A stretch of DNA of 64,000 nucleotides, taken from assembly GCF_039830135.1 (NCBI RefSeq), contig NZ_CP156081.1, forward strand, positions 186,001 to 250,000. The letters are read 5' to 3'. A program made the translations under genes and the position numbers. Shown here one piece after another: positions 25,787 to 33,262 of this stretch; position 1 is the first letter of the stretch; every line of letters starts with the position of its first letter. The DNA comes from Defluviimonas sp. SAOS-178_SWC (GTDB lineage Bacteria; Pseudomonadota; Alphaproteobacteria; Rhodobacterales; Rhodobacteraceae). The notes beneath the pieces are model-generated. The model was not told where the DNA came from, searched no databases, and worked only from the letters and a program-made list of their open reading frames with translations.

Positions 25787-26653
25787 TCAGGCGTCGCGGG
25801 CGATGACGTAGCGGGCTGCCGCGCGCAGAGTTTCGGCGCGCGCGCCATAGGGTGCGAGCGCGGCCTCGGCCCCGGCCACCAATTCGGCCGCGCGGGCGCG
25901 GGCTCCGTCGAGGCCGAGCAGCGACACGAAGGTGGCCTTGCCGGCCGCCGCGTCCTTTCCCAACCTCTTGCCGGCCTTCCCGGGGTCGCCCTCCACGTCG
26001 AGGATGTCGTCTGCGATCTGGAAGGCCAGGCCGAGAGCGCGGGCGTAGGCGGCGAGCGGTGCGGGATCGGCGCCCGCCAGAACCGGACCGGCGGTTGCGG
26101 CGAAGGCGATCAGGGCGCCGGTCTTGCCGGCCTGAAGCGCGGTGATCTCGTCGAGCGTCAGGGGCAGCGGCGCGGTTTCCGCCGCGATGTCGAGCGCCTG
26201 GCCAAGAACCATGCCCTCGGCGCCGGAGGCGAGGCTGAGGGTGCGGACAAGGGCGATGCGCCGCTCGGCGAGGCCAAGGACGGGGTCGGTCAGGAGTTCG
26301 AAGGCGAGGGTCTGGAGCGCGTCGCCGGCGAGGATCGCCGTCGCCTCGTCCCACTTCACGTGGCAGGTGGGCTGGCCGCGCCGCAAGTCGTCATCGTCCA
26401 TCGCCGGCAGGTCGTCATGGACGAGCGAATAGGCGTGCAGCGCCTCCACCGCGGCGGCGGCGGGCATCGCCTGTCCGGCACCGATCCCGTGCAGGGCCGC
26501 GCTTTCGAGGACGAGGAAGGCCCGAAGCCGCTTGCCGCCGTTCAGCGCGTAGCGCATGGCGTGGACGACAGGCACTTCCGCCCGCGCGGCAAGCGCCGCG
26601 ACGAGCGCCGCCTGGACGCCATCCTGCGCCGCTTTCAGCCGTTCGGGGAACAC
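25787..26653 (-). CDS. ispA: Polyprenyl (farnesyl/geranylgeranyl) diphosphate synthase
   Basis: This 288-residue short-chain trans-prenyltransferase has both aspartate-rich motifs: first LVHDDLPAMDDDDLRRG (DDx4D form), then AFQIADDILDVEGD. NGGKRLRAFL near the N-terminus binds the diphosphate. It makes C15 diphosphate from IPP and DMAPP. The start is the GTG at 26653, which overlaps the xseB stop by one base (TAGTG); an upstream ATG would read through xseB. Position in an xseB-ispA-dxs neighbourhood supports the name. Confidence 0.92.
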   Translation of the reverse strand: MFPERLKAAQDGVQAALVAALAARAEVPVVHAMRYALNGGKRLRAFLVLESAALHGIGAGQAMPAAAAVEALHAYSLVHDDLPAMDDDDLRRGQPTCHVKWDEATAILAGDALQTLAFELLTDPVLGLAERRIALVRTLSLASGAEGMVLGQALDIAAETAPLPLTLDEITALQAGKTGALIAFAATAGPVLAGADPAPLAAYARALGLAFQIADDILDVEGDPGKAGKRLGKDAAAGKATFVSLLGLDGARARAAELVAGAEAALAPYGARAETLRAAARYVIARDA

Positions 26654-26889
26654 TAGAGACCTTCGACCGGAACCGTGCCGGTTGGGGCGCCATCCGGGCC
26701 GAGGGTGATCTTGGCGACCTTCTCCTCGGCTTCCTTCAGCTTCTTTTCGCAATGCGCCTTCAACTCGGCGCCGCGTTCGTAGAGGGAGATGGACTTTTCC
26801 AGCGCGACATTCCCGGATTCGAGATCGCGCACGACCTCTTCCAGCGCCTTCATGGCGTCCTCGAATGTCATCTTGGCAATCTCGCTCAT
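26653..26889 (-). CDS. xseB: Exodeoxyribonuclease VII small subunit
   Basis: This 78-residue subunit binds the XseA nuclease. The family signature MTFEDAMKALEEVVRDLESGNVALEKSISLYERGAELKAHCEKKLKEAEEKV forms two long helices. Length and sequence are typical, with a short extra tail ending VPVEGL. It overlaps the amidohydrolase gene upstream by four bases (ATGA) and ispA downstream by one, so it is translationally coupled on both sides. Confidence 0.95.
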   Translation of the reverse strand: MSEIAKMTFEDAMKALEEVVRDLESGNVALEKSISLYERGAELKAHCEKKLKEAEEKVAKITLGPDGAPTGTVPVEGL

Positions 26890-27818
26890 GCGCCCCGCTC
26901 CATCAGCACCCGGATATGCGTGGCGACCGAGGCCGCCAGCGCGTCGAGATCATAGCCGCCTTCCAGGGCAGAGACCACCCGGCCGCCGCAGCTGTCGTCG
27001 GCAAGATCGCAGATCGCATGCGTGATCCAGGCGTAGTCGGATTCGGTCCAGTTCAGATTGGCCAGGGGGTCGTTGCGATGCGCGTCGAAGCCGGCCGAGA
27101 CGAGGACCAGCTCGGGCCGGAACGCGGCGACGCGGGCGAGCGCCCCTTCCCACGCCTCGCGCATCTCGGCGCCGCCTGATCCGGGGGCAAGCGGAAGGTT
27201 GATCACCTGACCATGCGCGCCGGTTTCGTCCGCCGATCCGGTGCCGGGCCAGAGCGGCATCTGCTGGGAGGAGACGAACATCGCGCGCGCTTCGTCCCAG
27301 AGAAGAACCTGCGTGCCGTTGCCGTGATGGACGTCGAAATCGAGCACCGCGACACGGGCGAGCCCGTGGTGGTCGAGCGCGTATTTGGCGGCAATGGCGA
27401 CGGTGCCGAACAGGCAGAATCCCATCGACCGGGCACGCTCGGCATGGTGCCCCGGCGGCCGCATGGCGACGAAGGCGTTCCTGGCGTCTTCGGCCAGAAC
27501 CGCATCGACGGCGGCCTCGACCCCTCCGATCGCGCGCAAGGCGGCCTCCCACGAGCCGGGCGACATGTAGGTGTCGGGATCGAGCTGTTCCCAACCGGCT
27601 TCGGGCCGCGCGCGGCTGATTTCGGCGAGGTATTTTGGGCTGTGGCCGCGCAGCACCTCGGCCTCGTTGGCCAGAGGTGCGCTGCGGCGGTCGAGGGCCG
27701 CGAAATCATCCTTGCGAAGGGCGGCATAGATCGCCTCAAGCCGCTCCACCCGTTCGGGGTGGCCGGAGGGCGTGACATGCTGCAATGCGGAGGGGTGGGT
27801 GAGGAAAAGCGTGGTCAT
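26886..27818 (-). CDS. Histone deacetylase / acetylpolyamine amidohydrolase family protein
   Basis: This 310-residue zinc hydrolase of the arginase/deacetylase fold removes acetyl groups from an amine. The active-site motifs are all present: RPPGHHA with the tandem histidines, DFDVHHGNGTQ with the zinc Asp and His, SAGFDAHRNDPLAN with the second zinc Asp, and the C-terminal EGGYDLDALAASV. The natural substrate in bacteria is usually unknown; acetylpolyamines or acetylated small molecules are candidates. It is the first gene of the xseB-ispA group and shares its 138-base upstream region, with an FNR box, with the divergent secreted-protein genes. Confidence 0.9.
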   Translation of the reverse strand: MTTLFLTHPSALQHVTPSGHPERVERLEAIYAALRKDDFAALDRRSAPLANEAEVLRGHSPKYLAEISRARPEAGWEQLDPDTYMSPGSWEAALRAIGGVEAAVDAVLAEDARNAFVAMRPPGHHAERARSMGFCLFGTVAIAAKYALDHHGLARVAVLDFDVHHGNGTQVLLWDEARAMFVSSQQMPLWPGTGSADETGAHGQVINLPLAPGSGGAEMREAWEGALARVAAFRPELVLVSAGFDAHRNDPLANLNWTESDYAWITHAICDLADDSCGGRVVSALEGGYDLDALAASVATHIRVLMERGA

Positions 27819-27875
27819 GGCCGGACCTTAGCGCAGCGCACGGCACACGCAAGGCCGGCAGATTCTTTCAATCCA

Positions 27876-27924
27876 TTGATGCATATCAATTCTGGAATGT
27901 GTCTTCCAACGTAACGTTCCCTCC
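27876..27924 (+). promoter_or_regulatory. FNR/FnrL box and class II promoter
   Basis: TTGAT-GCAT-ATCAA (27876-27889) matches the FNR consensus TTGATN4ATCAA exactly. TAACGT (27912-27917) can serve as a -10, placing the start near 27924 and the box centre near -41.5, the class II activation position. It drives the plus-strand secreted-protein pair. It also lies 58 bases upstream of the amidohydrolase start and could affect that gene too. Dnr/Nnr-type regulators recognise similar sites. Confidence 0.75.
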
Positions 27925-27956
27925 GGGCAATACATGCGAACGGAGGAAGGACAGCA

Positions 27957-28715
27957 ATGCGCAAGTCAGGAATGATCATCAGTGCAGGGGTTTCGGCCCT
28001 GGCGGTCGCGGCCGTGGTCGGCTTTTCGAACGGGTCGGGTCCGACCGGTTTCGGCGTGACGGCCGCGATGGCGCAGCAATCGGGTGCACAACAGGGCAAT
28101 CAAGGCGGCCAAGGCGATGGCAGCAAGGGCTCACAATCCGGCCAGGGCAACCAGGGCGGTGAGGGAACCGGCCAGGGCGGGCCGGGCCCGGATTCCGATT
28201 CCAAGGGTCCGCAGGCGGGAAGCCCGTCGTCCTCCGGTTCCGGCGGCGGCAAGCCGGTCTGGGCACAGGAGGGGATCCCGGAGGTCGAGCTTGGCCGCCT
28301 GAGCGTGGCGCGGTCGCCCGATCAGGTGTTGCAGCGCGCCTACGATGAGGCGCTGGCGAGCATTTCGCCCGAGATGGTCGATTTCTATTCGCTGTCGCTT
28401 AGCGAGATGATCCTCGAACTGTCGACCAATTTCGACAATGTCAGCTTCATCGACTCGCCGCTTCAGAACCTCGCGCTGTTCCAGGACGCGCTGGACGGCA
28501 CCTCCACGCTGACATCGCTCGGTGTGACGAACACGACCGACACGCTTCTTGCCACCTTCCTCGGCGTGGCGTCGGACAAGACGGTTCCGATTTCGCCCGA
28601 CACCGTGCTCGCGGTCTCGACCATTCTCGGGACGCCGATCACCGGTACTGCGGCCGATGACCTTGCCGCAGACGCGGAGGCGATCCGGATCGCGGTGCTG
28701 GCCGGTCACGGCTGA
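27957..28715 (+). CDS. Secreted protein, tandem paralogue 1, FNR-linked
   Basis: This 252-residue protein starts MRKSGMII after a GGAGGAAGG ribosome site. Residues 1-39 look like a signal peptide ending AAMA, with cleavage before QQSG. A Gly/Gln/Ser-rich low-complexity linker follows (about 40-92). The C-terminal domain (about 93-252) begins GGKPVWAQEGIPEVELGRL and contains RSPDQVLQRAYDEAL, ILELSTNFDNVSFIDSPLQNL and ends IAVLAGHG. The same domain is repeated, nearly unchanged, in the next gene. I know no named family for it. No cysteines or heme motifs are visible, and the domain looks helical. An anaerobically induced periplasmic role is inferred from the FNR box. Confidence 0.8.
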   Translation: MRKSGMIISAGVSALAVAAVVGFSNGSGPTGFGVTAAMAQQSGAQQGNQGGQGDGSKGSQSGQGNQGGEGTGQGGPGPDSDSKGPQAGSPSSSGSGGGKPVWAQEGIPEVELGRLSVARSPDQVLQRAYDEALASISPEMVDFYSLSLSEMILELSTNFDNVSFIDSPLQNLALFQDALDGTSTLTSLGVTNTTDTLLATFLGVASDKTVPISPDTVLAVSTILGTPITGTAADDLAADAEAIRIAVLAGHG

Positions 28716-28746
28716 CAGGGTCTGGCGGGGGCGGGGACCCGCCCAA

Positions 28747-28780
28747 CCCCGGCGCACGAACCGGTGCGCCGGGGCATTTT
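28747..28780 (+). terminator. Hairpin between the tandem paralogues
   Basis: CCCCGGCGCAC (28747-28757) pairs perfectly over 11 bases with GTGCGCCGGGG (28764-28774), followed by CATTTT. It lies 32 bases after the first stop. The U-run is short, so it may attenuate rather than end transcription before the second paralogue. Confidence 0.6.
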
Positions 28781-28824
28781 CGCAAATGCGAAGATCGCGG
28801 GGGCGAACCATGGAGACAGGCAGA

Positions 28825-29694
28825 ATGAAATTCGACACGACAACCACAGGCGCCGCATTTGCACGCGGCGTTTCCGTTCTGGCCCTCGGCGCCGTGGCGC
28901 TGGTGTTCTGGCCCGGCGCTCAGCCCGGCAGCTTCGGCGACGGCCCTGCCGCATGGGCCCAAACCCATACCGGCGGCTCTGGCGGTAGCGGCGGGCACGA
29001 AGAAGACCATGACGACCATAACGCCGATGACGGTCACTCGGGCGGCAAGGGCGGCAAGGGTGGCAGCGGCGGGCATGACGGCGAAGACGGAGAACACGAA
29101 GACGATGGCGGTCATTCGGGCGGCAAGGGCGGTCAGGGAGGCCACAAGGGCGGCAATCCCAATCCCGGATCCGGGCAGGGCGCGGGCCAGGGACAAGGGC
29201 AGGGTCGGGCCGGTTCCGCAGGCGGCAAGCCGGTCTGGGCGCAAGAAGGCATTCCCGAGGTCGAGCTTGGCCGCCTGAATGTCGCACGCTCGCCCGATCA
29301 GGTGTTGCAGCGCGCCTACGACGAGGCACTGGCCAGCCTGTCGCCCGAGATGGCGGATTTCTACTCGATGAATCTCAACGAGATGATCCTCGAACTGTCG
29401 ACCAATTTCGACAATCTCAGCTATATCGATTCGCCGCTTCAGAACCTCGCGCTGTTCCAGGACGCGCTTGACGGGGCATCGGTCCTGACGAGTACCGGGG
29501 AAATCACCAACAGCACCGATACGCTGATGGCGGCGTTCCTTGGCGTCGCCTCGGACAAGAACCTGCCGATCAGCGCGGACACGGTGACGGCCGTTTCGAC
29601 GATCCTCGGGGCCCCGGTCACCGGTTCCGCGGCCGCAGCGCTCGCCGCGGATGCCGAAGCGGTCCGGATTGCGGTGCTTGCCGGCCACGGTTGA
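28825..29694 (+). CDS. Secreted protein, tandem paralogue 2 with His/Asp/Gly-rich linker
   Basis: This 289-residue paralogue of the preceding gene starts at the ATG at 28825 (MKFDTTTTG, GGAGA eight bases upstream); an ATG at 28810 is in frame. A signal peptide of about 38-45 residues ends AAWAQ. The linker is longer and quite different: clusters of His, Asp and Glu alternate with GGKGG units (GGHEEDHDDHNADDGHSGGKGG), a composition expected to bind divalent metals. The C-terminal 160 residues, from GGKPVWAQEGIPEVELGRL to the end, are about 75-80% identical by eye to those of paralogue 1. Function unknown; no recognised family. Confidence 0.8.
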   Translation: MKFDTTTTGAAFARGVSVLALGAVALVFWPGAQPGSFGDGPAAWAQTHTGGSGGSGGHEEDHDDHNADDGHSGGKGGKGGSGGHDGEDGEHEDDGGHSGGKGGQGGHKGGNPNPGSGQGAGQGQGQGRAGSAGGKPVWAQEGIPEVELGRLNVARSPDQVLQRAYDEALASLSPEMADFYSMNLNEMILELSTNFDNLSYIDSPLQNLALFQDALDGASVLTSTGEITNSTDTLMAAFLGVASDKNLPISADTVTAVSTILGAPVTGSAAAALAADAEAVRIAVLAGHG

Positions 29695-29702
29695 GCGTTT
29701 TT

Positions 29703-29744
29703 CGCCGCCGGCCTGGCCCCAAGGGCAACCGGGCGGCGGTTTTC
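29703..29744 (+). terminator. Terminator after the tandem paralogues
   Basis: CGCCGCC (29703-29709) pairs with GGCGGCG (29732-29738) and is followed by GTTTTCT. It starts 9 bases after the stop of paralogue 2. Confidence 0.65.
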
Positions 29745-29805
29745 TGTGTCAAAATTGGCCGAATTCGAGCAAGACCGGCGGTCTGCCGGCAGTGAAGGAG
29801 AGGCA

Positions 29806-30618
29806 ATGCGAACAGGATACGCGGTCGCGGCGGTATGTGCAGCCGGAATGTTCGCCACATCCGTCCATGCGGGCGACACGGCGGGAAACATTGTCGGCAC
29901 GCTGTTCGGCAGGACATCGGCAAGCGTCACCTACGGGCCCTATCTGCGGTTCGAGGCCGGGCCGAGCGCGACCGACCTGTCGGATGCCAACTGGCTGCCG
30001 CCCGGGGGCTCCGACCCCAGGGTCTTTTTCGATTTTGCCGATCAGGATAGCGCGTTTGTCGGCGCTGCGGTCGGTTTCGACTGGATGAACGGGTTCCGCG
30101 CCGATGTCGGCCTCGTGTCGGCCGGTGAGGTCGATGCGACCGGACCGTGGAGCTACGCGGTGCCGGCCGATCCCGGCCCGCATGCCAGCATCACCGACGC
30201 GCGGGTGCGGACGACCGCGCTCATGGGCAACGTCTTCTATTCGCCGCTCGAGCAGCGCGGGGTGAATTCCAGGGTCCAGCCCTATGTCGTCGCCGGGCTC
30301 GGTTTCGCCAGGAACGAGATGAGCGACTGGACGCGCAGCAATCCGGCCTCCTCGAACCCGGTGCGGAGTTTCGCCGGCGACAGCTCCATCGACCTGGCCT
30401 GGTCGCTCGGCGCCGGCGTGTCGGTGCAGGTGACGCGGCCGGGGCAGCACCCCGTGCTGCTGGACCTGTCGCTGCGATACTATGACTTCGGCACGGCCGA
30501 GGGCGGCACCACGCCGATCGGTGGAGCGGGCAGCAGCGTCCCGCGCGAGGGATTGCAGGTCGATCGCAGCGATACCGTGGTGACGATCGGCGTGCGGGTT
30601 CCCCTGAAGCGGTACTGA
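29806..30618 (+). CDS. Outer-membrane beta-barrel protein
   Basis: This 270-residue protein is read from the ATG at 29806, which has AAGGAGAGG just upstream. The signal peptide is MRTGYAVAAVCAAGMFATSVHA (1-22). The mature chain alternates polar and hydrophobic residues in beta-strand fashion, with GPYLRFEAG, AVGFDWMNGFRADVGL, VQPYVVAGLGFARNEM, LAWSLGAGVSVQV and LLDLSLRYYDFG, and ends VGVRVPLKRY-like with an aromatic C-terminal residue (TIGVRVPLKRY), the usual barrel-assembly signal. It resembles small OmpA/OmpW-like eight-strand barrels without a peptidoglycan-binding domain. It follows the FNR-linked pair, separated by a terminator. Confidence 0.85.
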   Translation: MRTGYAVAAVCAAGMFATSVHAGDTAGNIVGTLFGRTSASVTYGPYLRFEAGPSATDLSDANWLPPGGSDPRVFFDFADQDSAFVGAAVGFDWMNGFRADVGLVSAGEVDATGPWSYAVPADPGPHASITDARVRTTALMGNVFYSPLEQRGVNSRVQPYVVAGLGFARNEMSDWTRSNPASSNPVRSFAGDSSIDLAWSLGAGVSVQVTRPGQHPVLLDLSLRYYDFGTAEGGTTPIGGAGSSVPREGLQVDRSDTVVTIGVRVPLKRY

Positions 30619-30621
30619 GGC

Positions 30622-31329
30622 CTATTCCGGCGCGAGCATGTAGCCCGCGCCGCGCACCGTCTGAAGGTAGCGCGGTTGCTTCGGGTCCGTCTCGAACTTG
30701 CGGCGAAGGCGCGTGATCTGCACGTCCACGGCGCGCTCCTGCGCCTCGCCCCGCCCCGATCCCCGGCCGAGATCCTCGACCAGCTGGGTGCGGCTGATCG
30801 GTTCGCCGGGCTTCGCCGCGAAGATCCGCATCAGCGCCGCCTCGGTCGCGGTCAGGCGAACGAGATCGGTGCCGCGCCACATCTCGCCCCGGTCGACATC
30901 GTAGCGCACGGCGCCCATGTTCAGGACCTTCGGCAGCTTCGGCTCCGCCTTCGCCGGGGTCCGGCGCAGGATGGCGTTGATCCTGAGGAGAAGTTCCTTC
31001 GGTTCGAACGGCTTGGCAAGGTAGTCGTCCGCCCCCGCCTCCAGTCCCGCGATGCGATCGGCGGTTTCGCCCTTCGCGGTCAGAAGAAGGATCGGCGTTG
31101 TCATCCGCGCCCTGAGGTCGCGGGTCAGGCTGATCCCGTCCTCGCCCGGCATCATGACATCCATCACGATGAGGTCGAATTCCAGCCCGTCGAGCAGGCG
31201 CCGCGCATGCGCCCCGTCGCGGGCGGCGGTCACCCAGAACCCGTTGCGTATCAGGAATTTCTGGAGGAGCGAGCGGATCCGTTCGTCATCGTCGACGATC
31301 AGGAGGTGAACCTCGGGCTGGGCTGTCAT
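30622..31329 (-). CDS. petR: OmpR-family response regulator PetR
   Basis: This 235-residue two-component regulator has a receiver domain (about 7-120) with the acidic pair DDD near 13-15, the phospho-acceptor Asp57 in DLIVMDVMMPGEDG and the conserved lysine in YLAKPF. A winged-helix output domain of OmpR type follows (VRLTATEAALMRIFAAKPGEPISRTQLVEDL ... AVDVQITRLRRKFE ... YLQTVRGAGYML). Directly upstream is a MarR-type gene overlapping by four bases, the arrangement described as petP-petR in Rhodobacter capsulatus. There PetR is needed for cytochrome bc1 expression. No sensor kinase is next to it here. Confidence 0.88.
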   Translation of the reverse strand: MTAQPEVHLLIVDDDERIRSLLQKFLIRNGFWVTAARDGAHARRLLDGLEFDLIVMDVMMPGEDGISLTRDLRARMTTPILLLTAKGETADRIAGLEAGADDYLAKPFEPKELLLRINAILRRTPAKAEPKLPKVLNMGAVRYDVDRGEMWRGTDLVRLTATEAALMRIFAAKPGEPISRTQLVEDLGRGSGRGEAQERAVDVQITRLRRKFETDPKQPRYLQTVRGAGYMLAPE

Positions 31330-31841
31330 GCGGTACCGTCCTTGATCGACTGGTAATGGCGGCGGATTTCCGGATCCATCATCGCCTCGAGCACCTGGCG
31401 GAACCCGGCGACCGCGGCCGGCCCGGCCGCGCGATAGGCGGCGCGCATCCGGGCGCGCTGGGCATCGCTGAGTTCCCGTTCCAGCGTGGCGCCCTTGTCG
31501 GTGAGGAAGAGGTTCCGCTCGCGCTTGTCCTTGCGGCCGACGCGCGCCTCCACCAGACCATCCTCCACGAGGGTCCTCAGCACCCGGTTCAACGATTGCT
31601 TGGTCACGCCGAGCATGGTCAGAAGCGTGTTCACCGTCAGCCCCGGCTGGCGGTTGATGAAGTGGATGGCGCGGTGATGGGCGCGGCCATATTCGTAGTT
31701 CTCGAGAATCCGGTCTGGATCGGACGTGAAGGCGCGGTAGGCGAAGAACATCGCCTCGATTCCCTTGCGCAACTGTTCGTCGGTCAGGAACAACAGGCTT
31801 TCGCCGCCCTGCGTTCCCGGGCTGCCTGCGGCCATACTCAT
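31326..31841 (-). CDS. petP: MarR-family regulator PetP
   Basis: This 171-residue winged-helix protein of the MarR family has a DNA-binding core in NRQPGLTVNTLLTMLGVTKQSLNRVLRTLVEDGLVEARVGRKDKRERNLFLTDKG (about 72-125). The long N-terminal helix FFAYRAFTSDPDRILENYEYGRAHHRA fits PetP of Rhodobacter. Its stop overlaps petR by ATGA. Known biology ties PetP and PetR to respiratory and photosynthetic growth and bc1 expression. In this genome the pair sits about 15 kb from petABC instead of beside it. Its divergent promoter region with ilvE is 161 bases. Confidence 0.88.
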   Translation of the reverse strand: MSMAAGSPGTQGGESLLFLTDEQLRKGIEAMFFAYRAFTSDPDRILENYEYGRAHHRAIHFINRQPGLTVNTLLTMLGVTKQSLNRVLRTLVEDGLVEARVGRKDKRERNLFLTDKGATLERELSDAQRARMRAAYRAAGPAAVAGFRQVLEAMMDPEIRRHYQSIKDGTA

Positions 31842-32002
31842 GGTCCCTCGCTACCTTTACGCCTCGGTCCGGATTTTATGTCAGCCATGTTGACTTTCCA
31901 AGACTCAACTGTTAGCGATTGCCGGATTTCGCGCAATATTGTGTCCGATGTGGACTTTATTTGCGCAACATTTGCAAATCGGGTGCGCCCGGGGAGGATA
32001 TG

Positions 32003-32872
32003 ATGGCTGGTGCCTACGACGATCGCGACGGCAAGATCTGGATGGATGGCAAGCTGGTGGAGTGGCGCGATGCCAAGGTCCACATCCTGACCCATGCGCT
32101 GCACTACGCGTCGTCGGTCTTCGAAGGCGAGCGGTGCTACAACGGCAAGATCTTCAAGGGCCACGAACATTCCAAGCGGCTTCTGCGCTCGGGCGAGCTT
32201 CTGGACATGCCGATCCCCTATACCGCCGAGGAGATCGACGCCGCCAAGGACGCGATGTTGAAGGCCAACGGCTGGACCGACGCCTATGTCCGCGCGGTCG
32301 CCTGGCGCGGGTCCGGTGAGGACATGGGGGTTTCGGCCAAGCGCAACCCGGTCCGCCTTGCGGTCGCGGGCTGGGAATGGGGCAACTACTACGGCGACGC
32401 GAAGATGAAGGGCGCCAAGCTCGACATCGCGAAATGGAAGCGCCCGTCGCCCGAAACCATCCCGTCGGAGGCGAAGGCGGCCGGCCTTTACATGATCTGC
32501 ACGATGTCGAAACACGCGGCCGAGGCGAAGGGCTGTTCGGACGCGATGATGTTCGACTTTCGCGGCTATGTCGCCGAGGCGACCGGTGCCAACATCTTCT
32601 TCGTGAAGAACGGCGAGGTGCATACGCCGCTCGCCGACTGCTTCCTCAACGGCCTGACCCGGCAGACGGTCATCGGGATGCTGAAGGACATGCAGATCAA
32701 GGTGCATGAGCGGCACATCCTGCCCGAAGAGCTGGAAAGCTTCGAACAGTGCTGGCTGACGGGCACCGCGGCCGAGGTCACGCCGGTTGGCCAGATCGGG
32801 GACTACATGTTCGAGGTCGGCGATCTGGCGAAGCGGGTCGTGACCGAATACGAAAAACTCGTGCGCAGCTGA
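32003..32872 (+). CDS. ilvE: Branched-chain amino acid aminotransferase
   Basis: This 289-residue fold-type IV PLP enzyme performs the last step of valine, leucine and isoleucine synthesis and also their first degradation step. Motifs include KIWMDGKLVEWRDAKVHILTHALHYASSVFEGERCYNGKIF, the PLP lysine in CTMSKHAAEAKGCSDAMMFD, GYVAEATGANIFFVKNGEVHTP and GLTRQTVIGM. The start is the second of two adjacent ATGs (32003), five bases after GGAGG; this gives MAGAYDD. The length is normal. Confidence 0.92.
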   Translation: MAGAYDDRDGKIWMDGKLVEWRDAKVHILTHALHYASSVFEGERCYNGKIFKGHEHSKRLLRSGELLDMPIPYTAEEIDAAKDAMLKANGWTDAYVRAVAWRGSGEDMGVSAKRNPVRLAVAGWEWGNYYGDAKMKGAKLDIAKWKRPSPETIPSEAKAAGLYMICTMSKHAAEAKGCSDAMMFDFRGYVAEATGANIFFVKNGEVHTPLADCFLNGLTRQTVIGMLKDMQIKVHERHILPEELESFEQCWLTGTAAEVTPVGQIGDYMFEVGDLAKRVVTEYEKLVRS

Positions 32873-32934
32873 CCTGCGCACGAGTCCCCGAGATCGGGAC
32901 GAGGCAACTCGTTACAAAAAAACAGCGCCCGCAC

Positions 32935-33198
32935 TTACGGGCAAGGCGCGCGATAGGTCGCGCCGTTCGAATAGCGGTAAATGCACTGCTTCGGTTGGTT
33001 GGCAGCAGAAACGAGGCTGCCGACGGCCGCACCCGCAGCGCCGCCCAGAACCGCGCCTTCGAATTTGTCGCCGTCATCGGATGCAATCGCGCCGACGGCG
33101 GCACCGGTGAGGGCGCCGGTGGTGACGTTCTGGTCGGTCGTCGTTTCGCAGGCCGCAAGGCTGGCGGCGAGCGGCAGCATGAGCAGAATCTTGTTCAT
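32935..33198 (-). CDS. Small lipoprotein with glycine-zipper segment
   Basis: This 87-residue protein has a lipoprotein signal MNKILLMLPLAASLAAC, in which the lipobox cysteine is residue 17. A glycine/alanine-rich segment (GALTGAAVGAIASDDGDKFEGAVLGGAAGAAVGSLVS) matches the glycine-zipper repeats of small outer-membrane lipoproteins. A short C-terminal tail has two cysteines (QCIYRYSNGATYRAPCP) that may form a disulphide. It would sit in the outer membrane facing the periplasm. Function unknown. Confidence 0.82.
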   Translation of the reverse strand: MNKILLMLPLAASLAACETTTDQNVTTGALTGAAVGAIASDDGDKFEGAVLGGAAGAAVGSLVSAANQPKQCIYRYSNGATYRAPCP

Positions 33199-33262
33199 CG
33201 CGGTCTCCCGGTTTAGCGGAATGTCGCGATGACAACGCGGATGGGATGGGTTCGGTTCCGCC

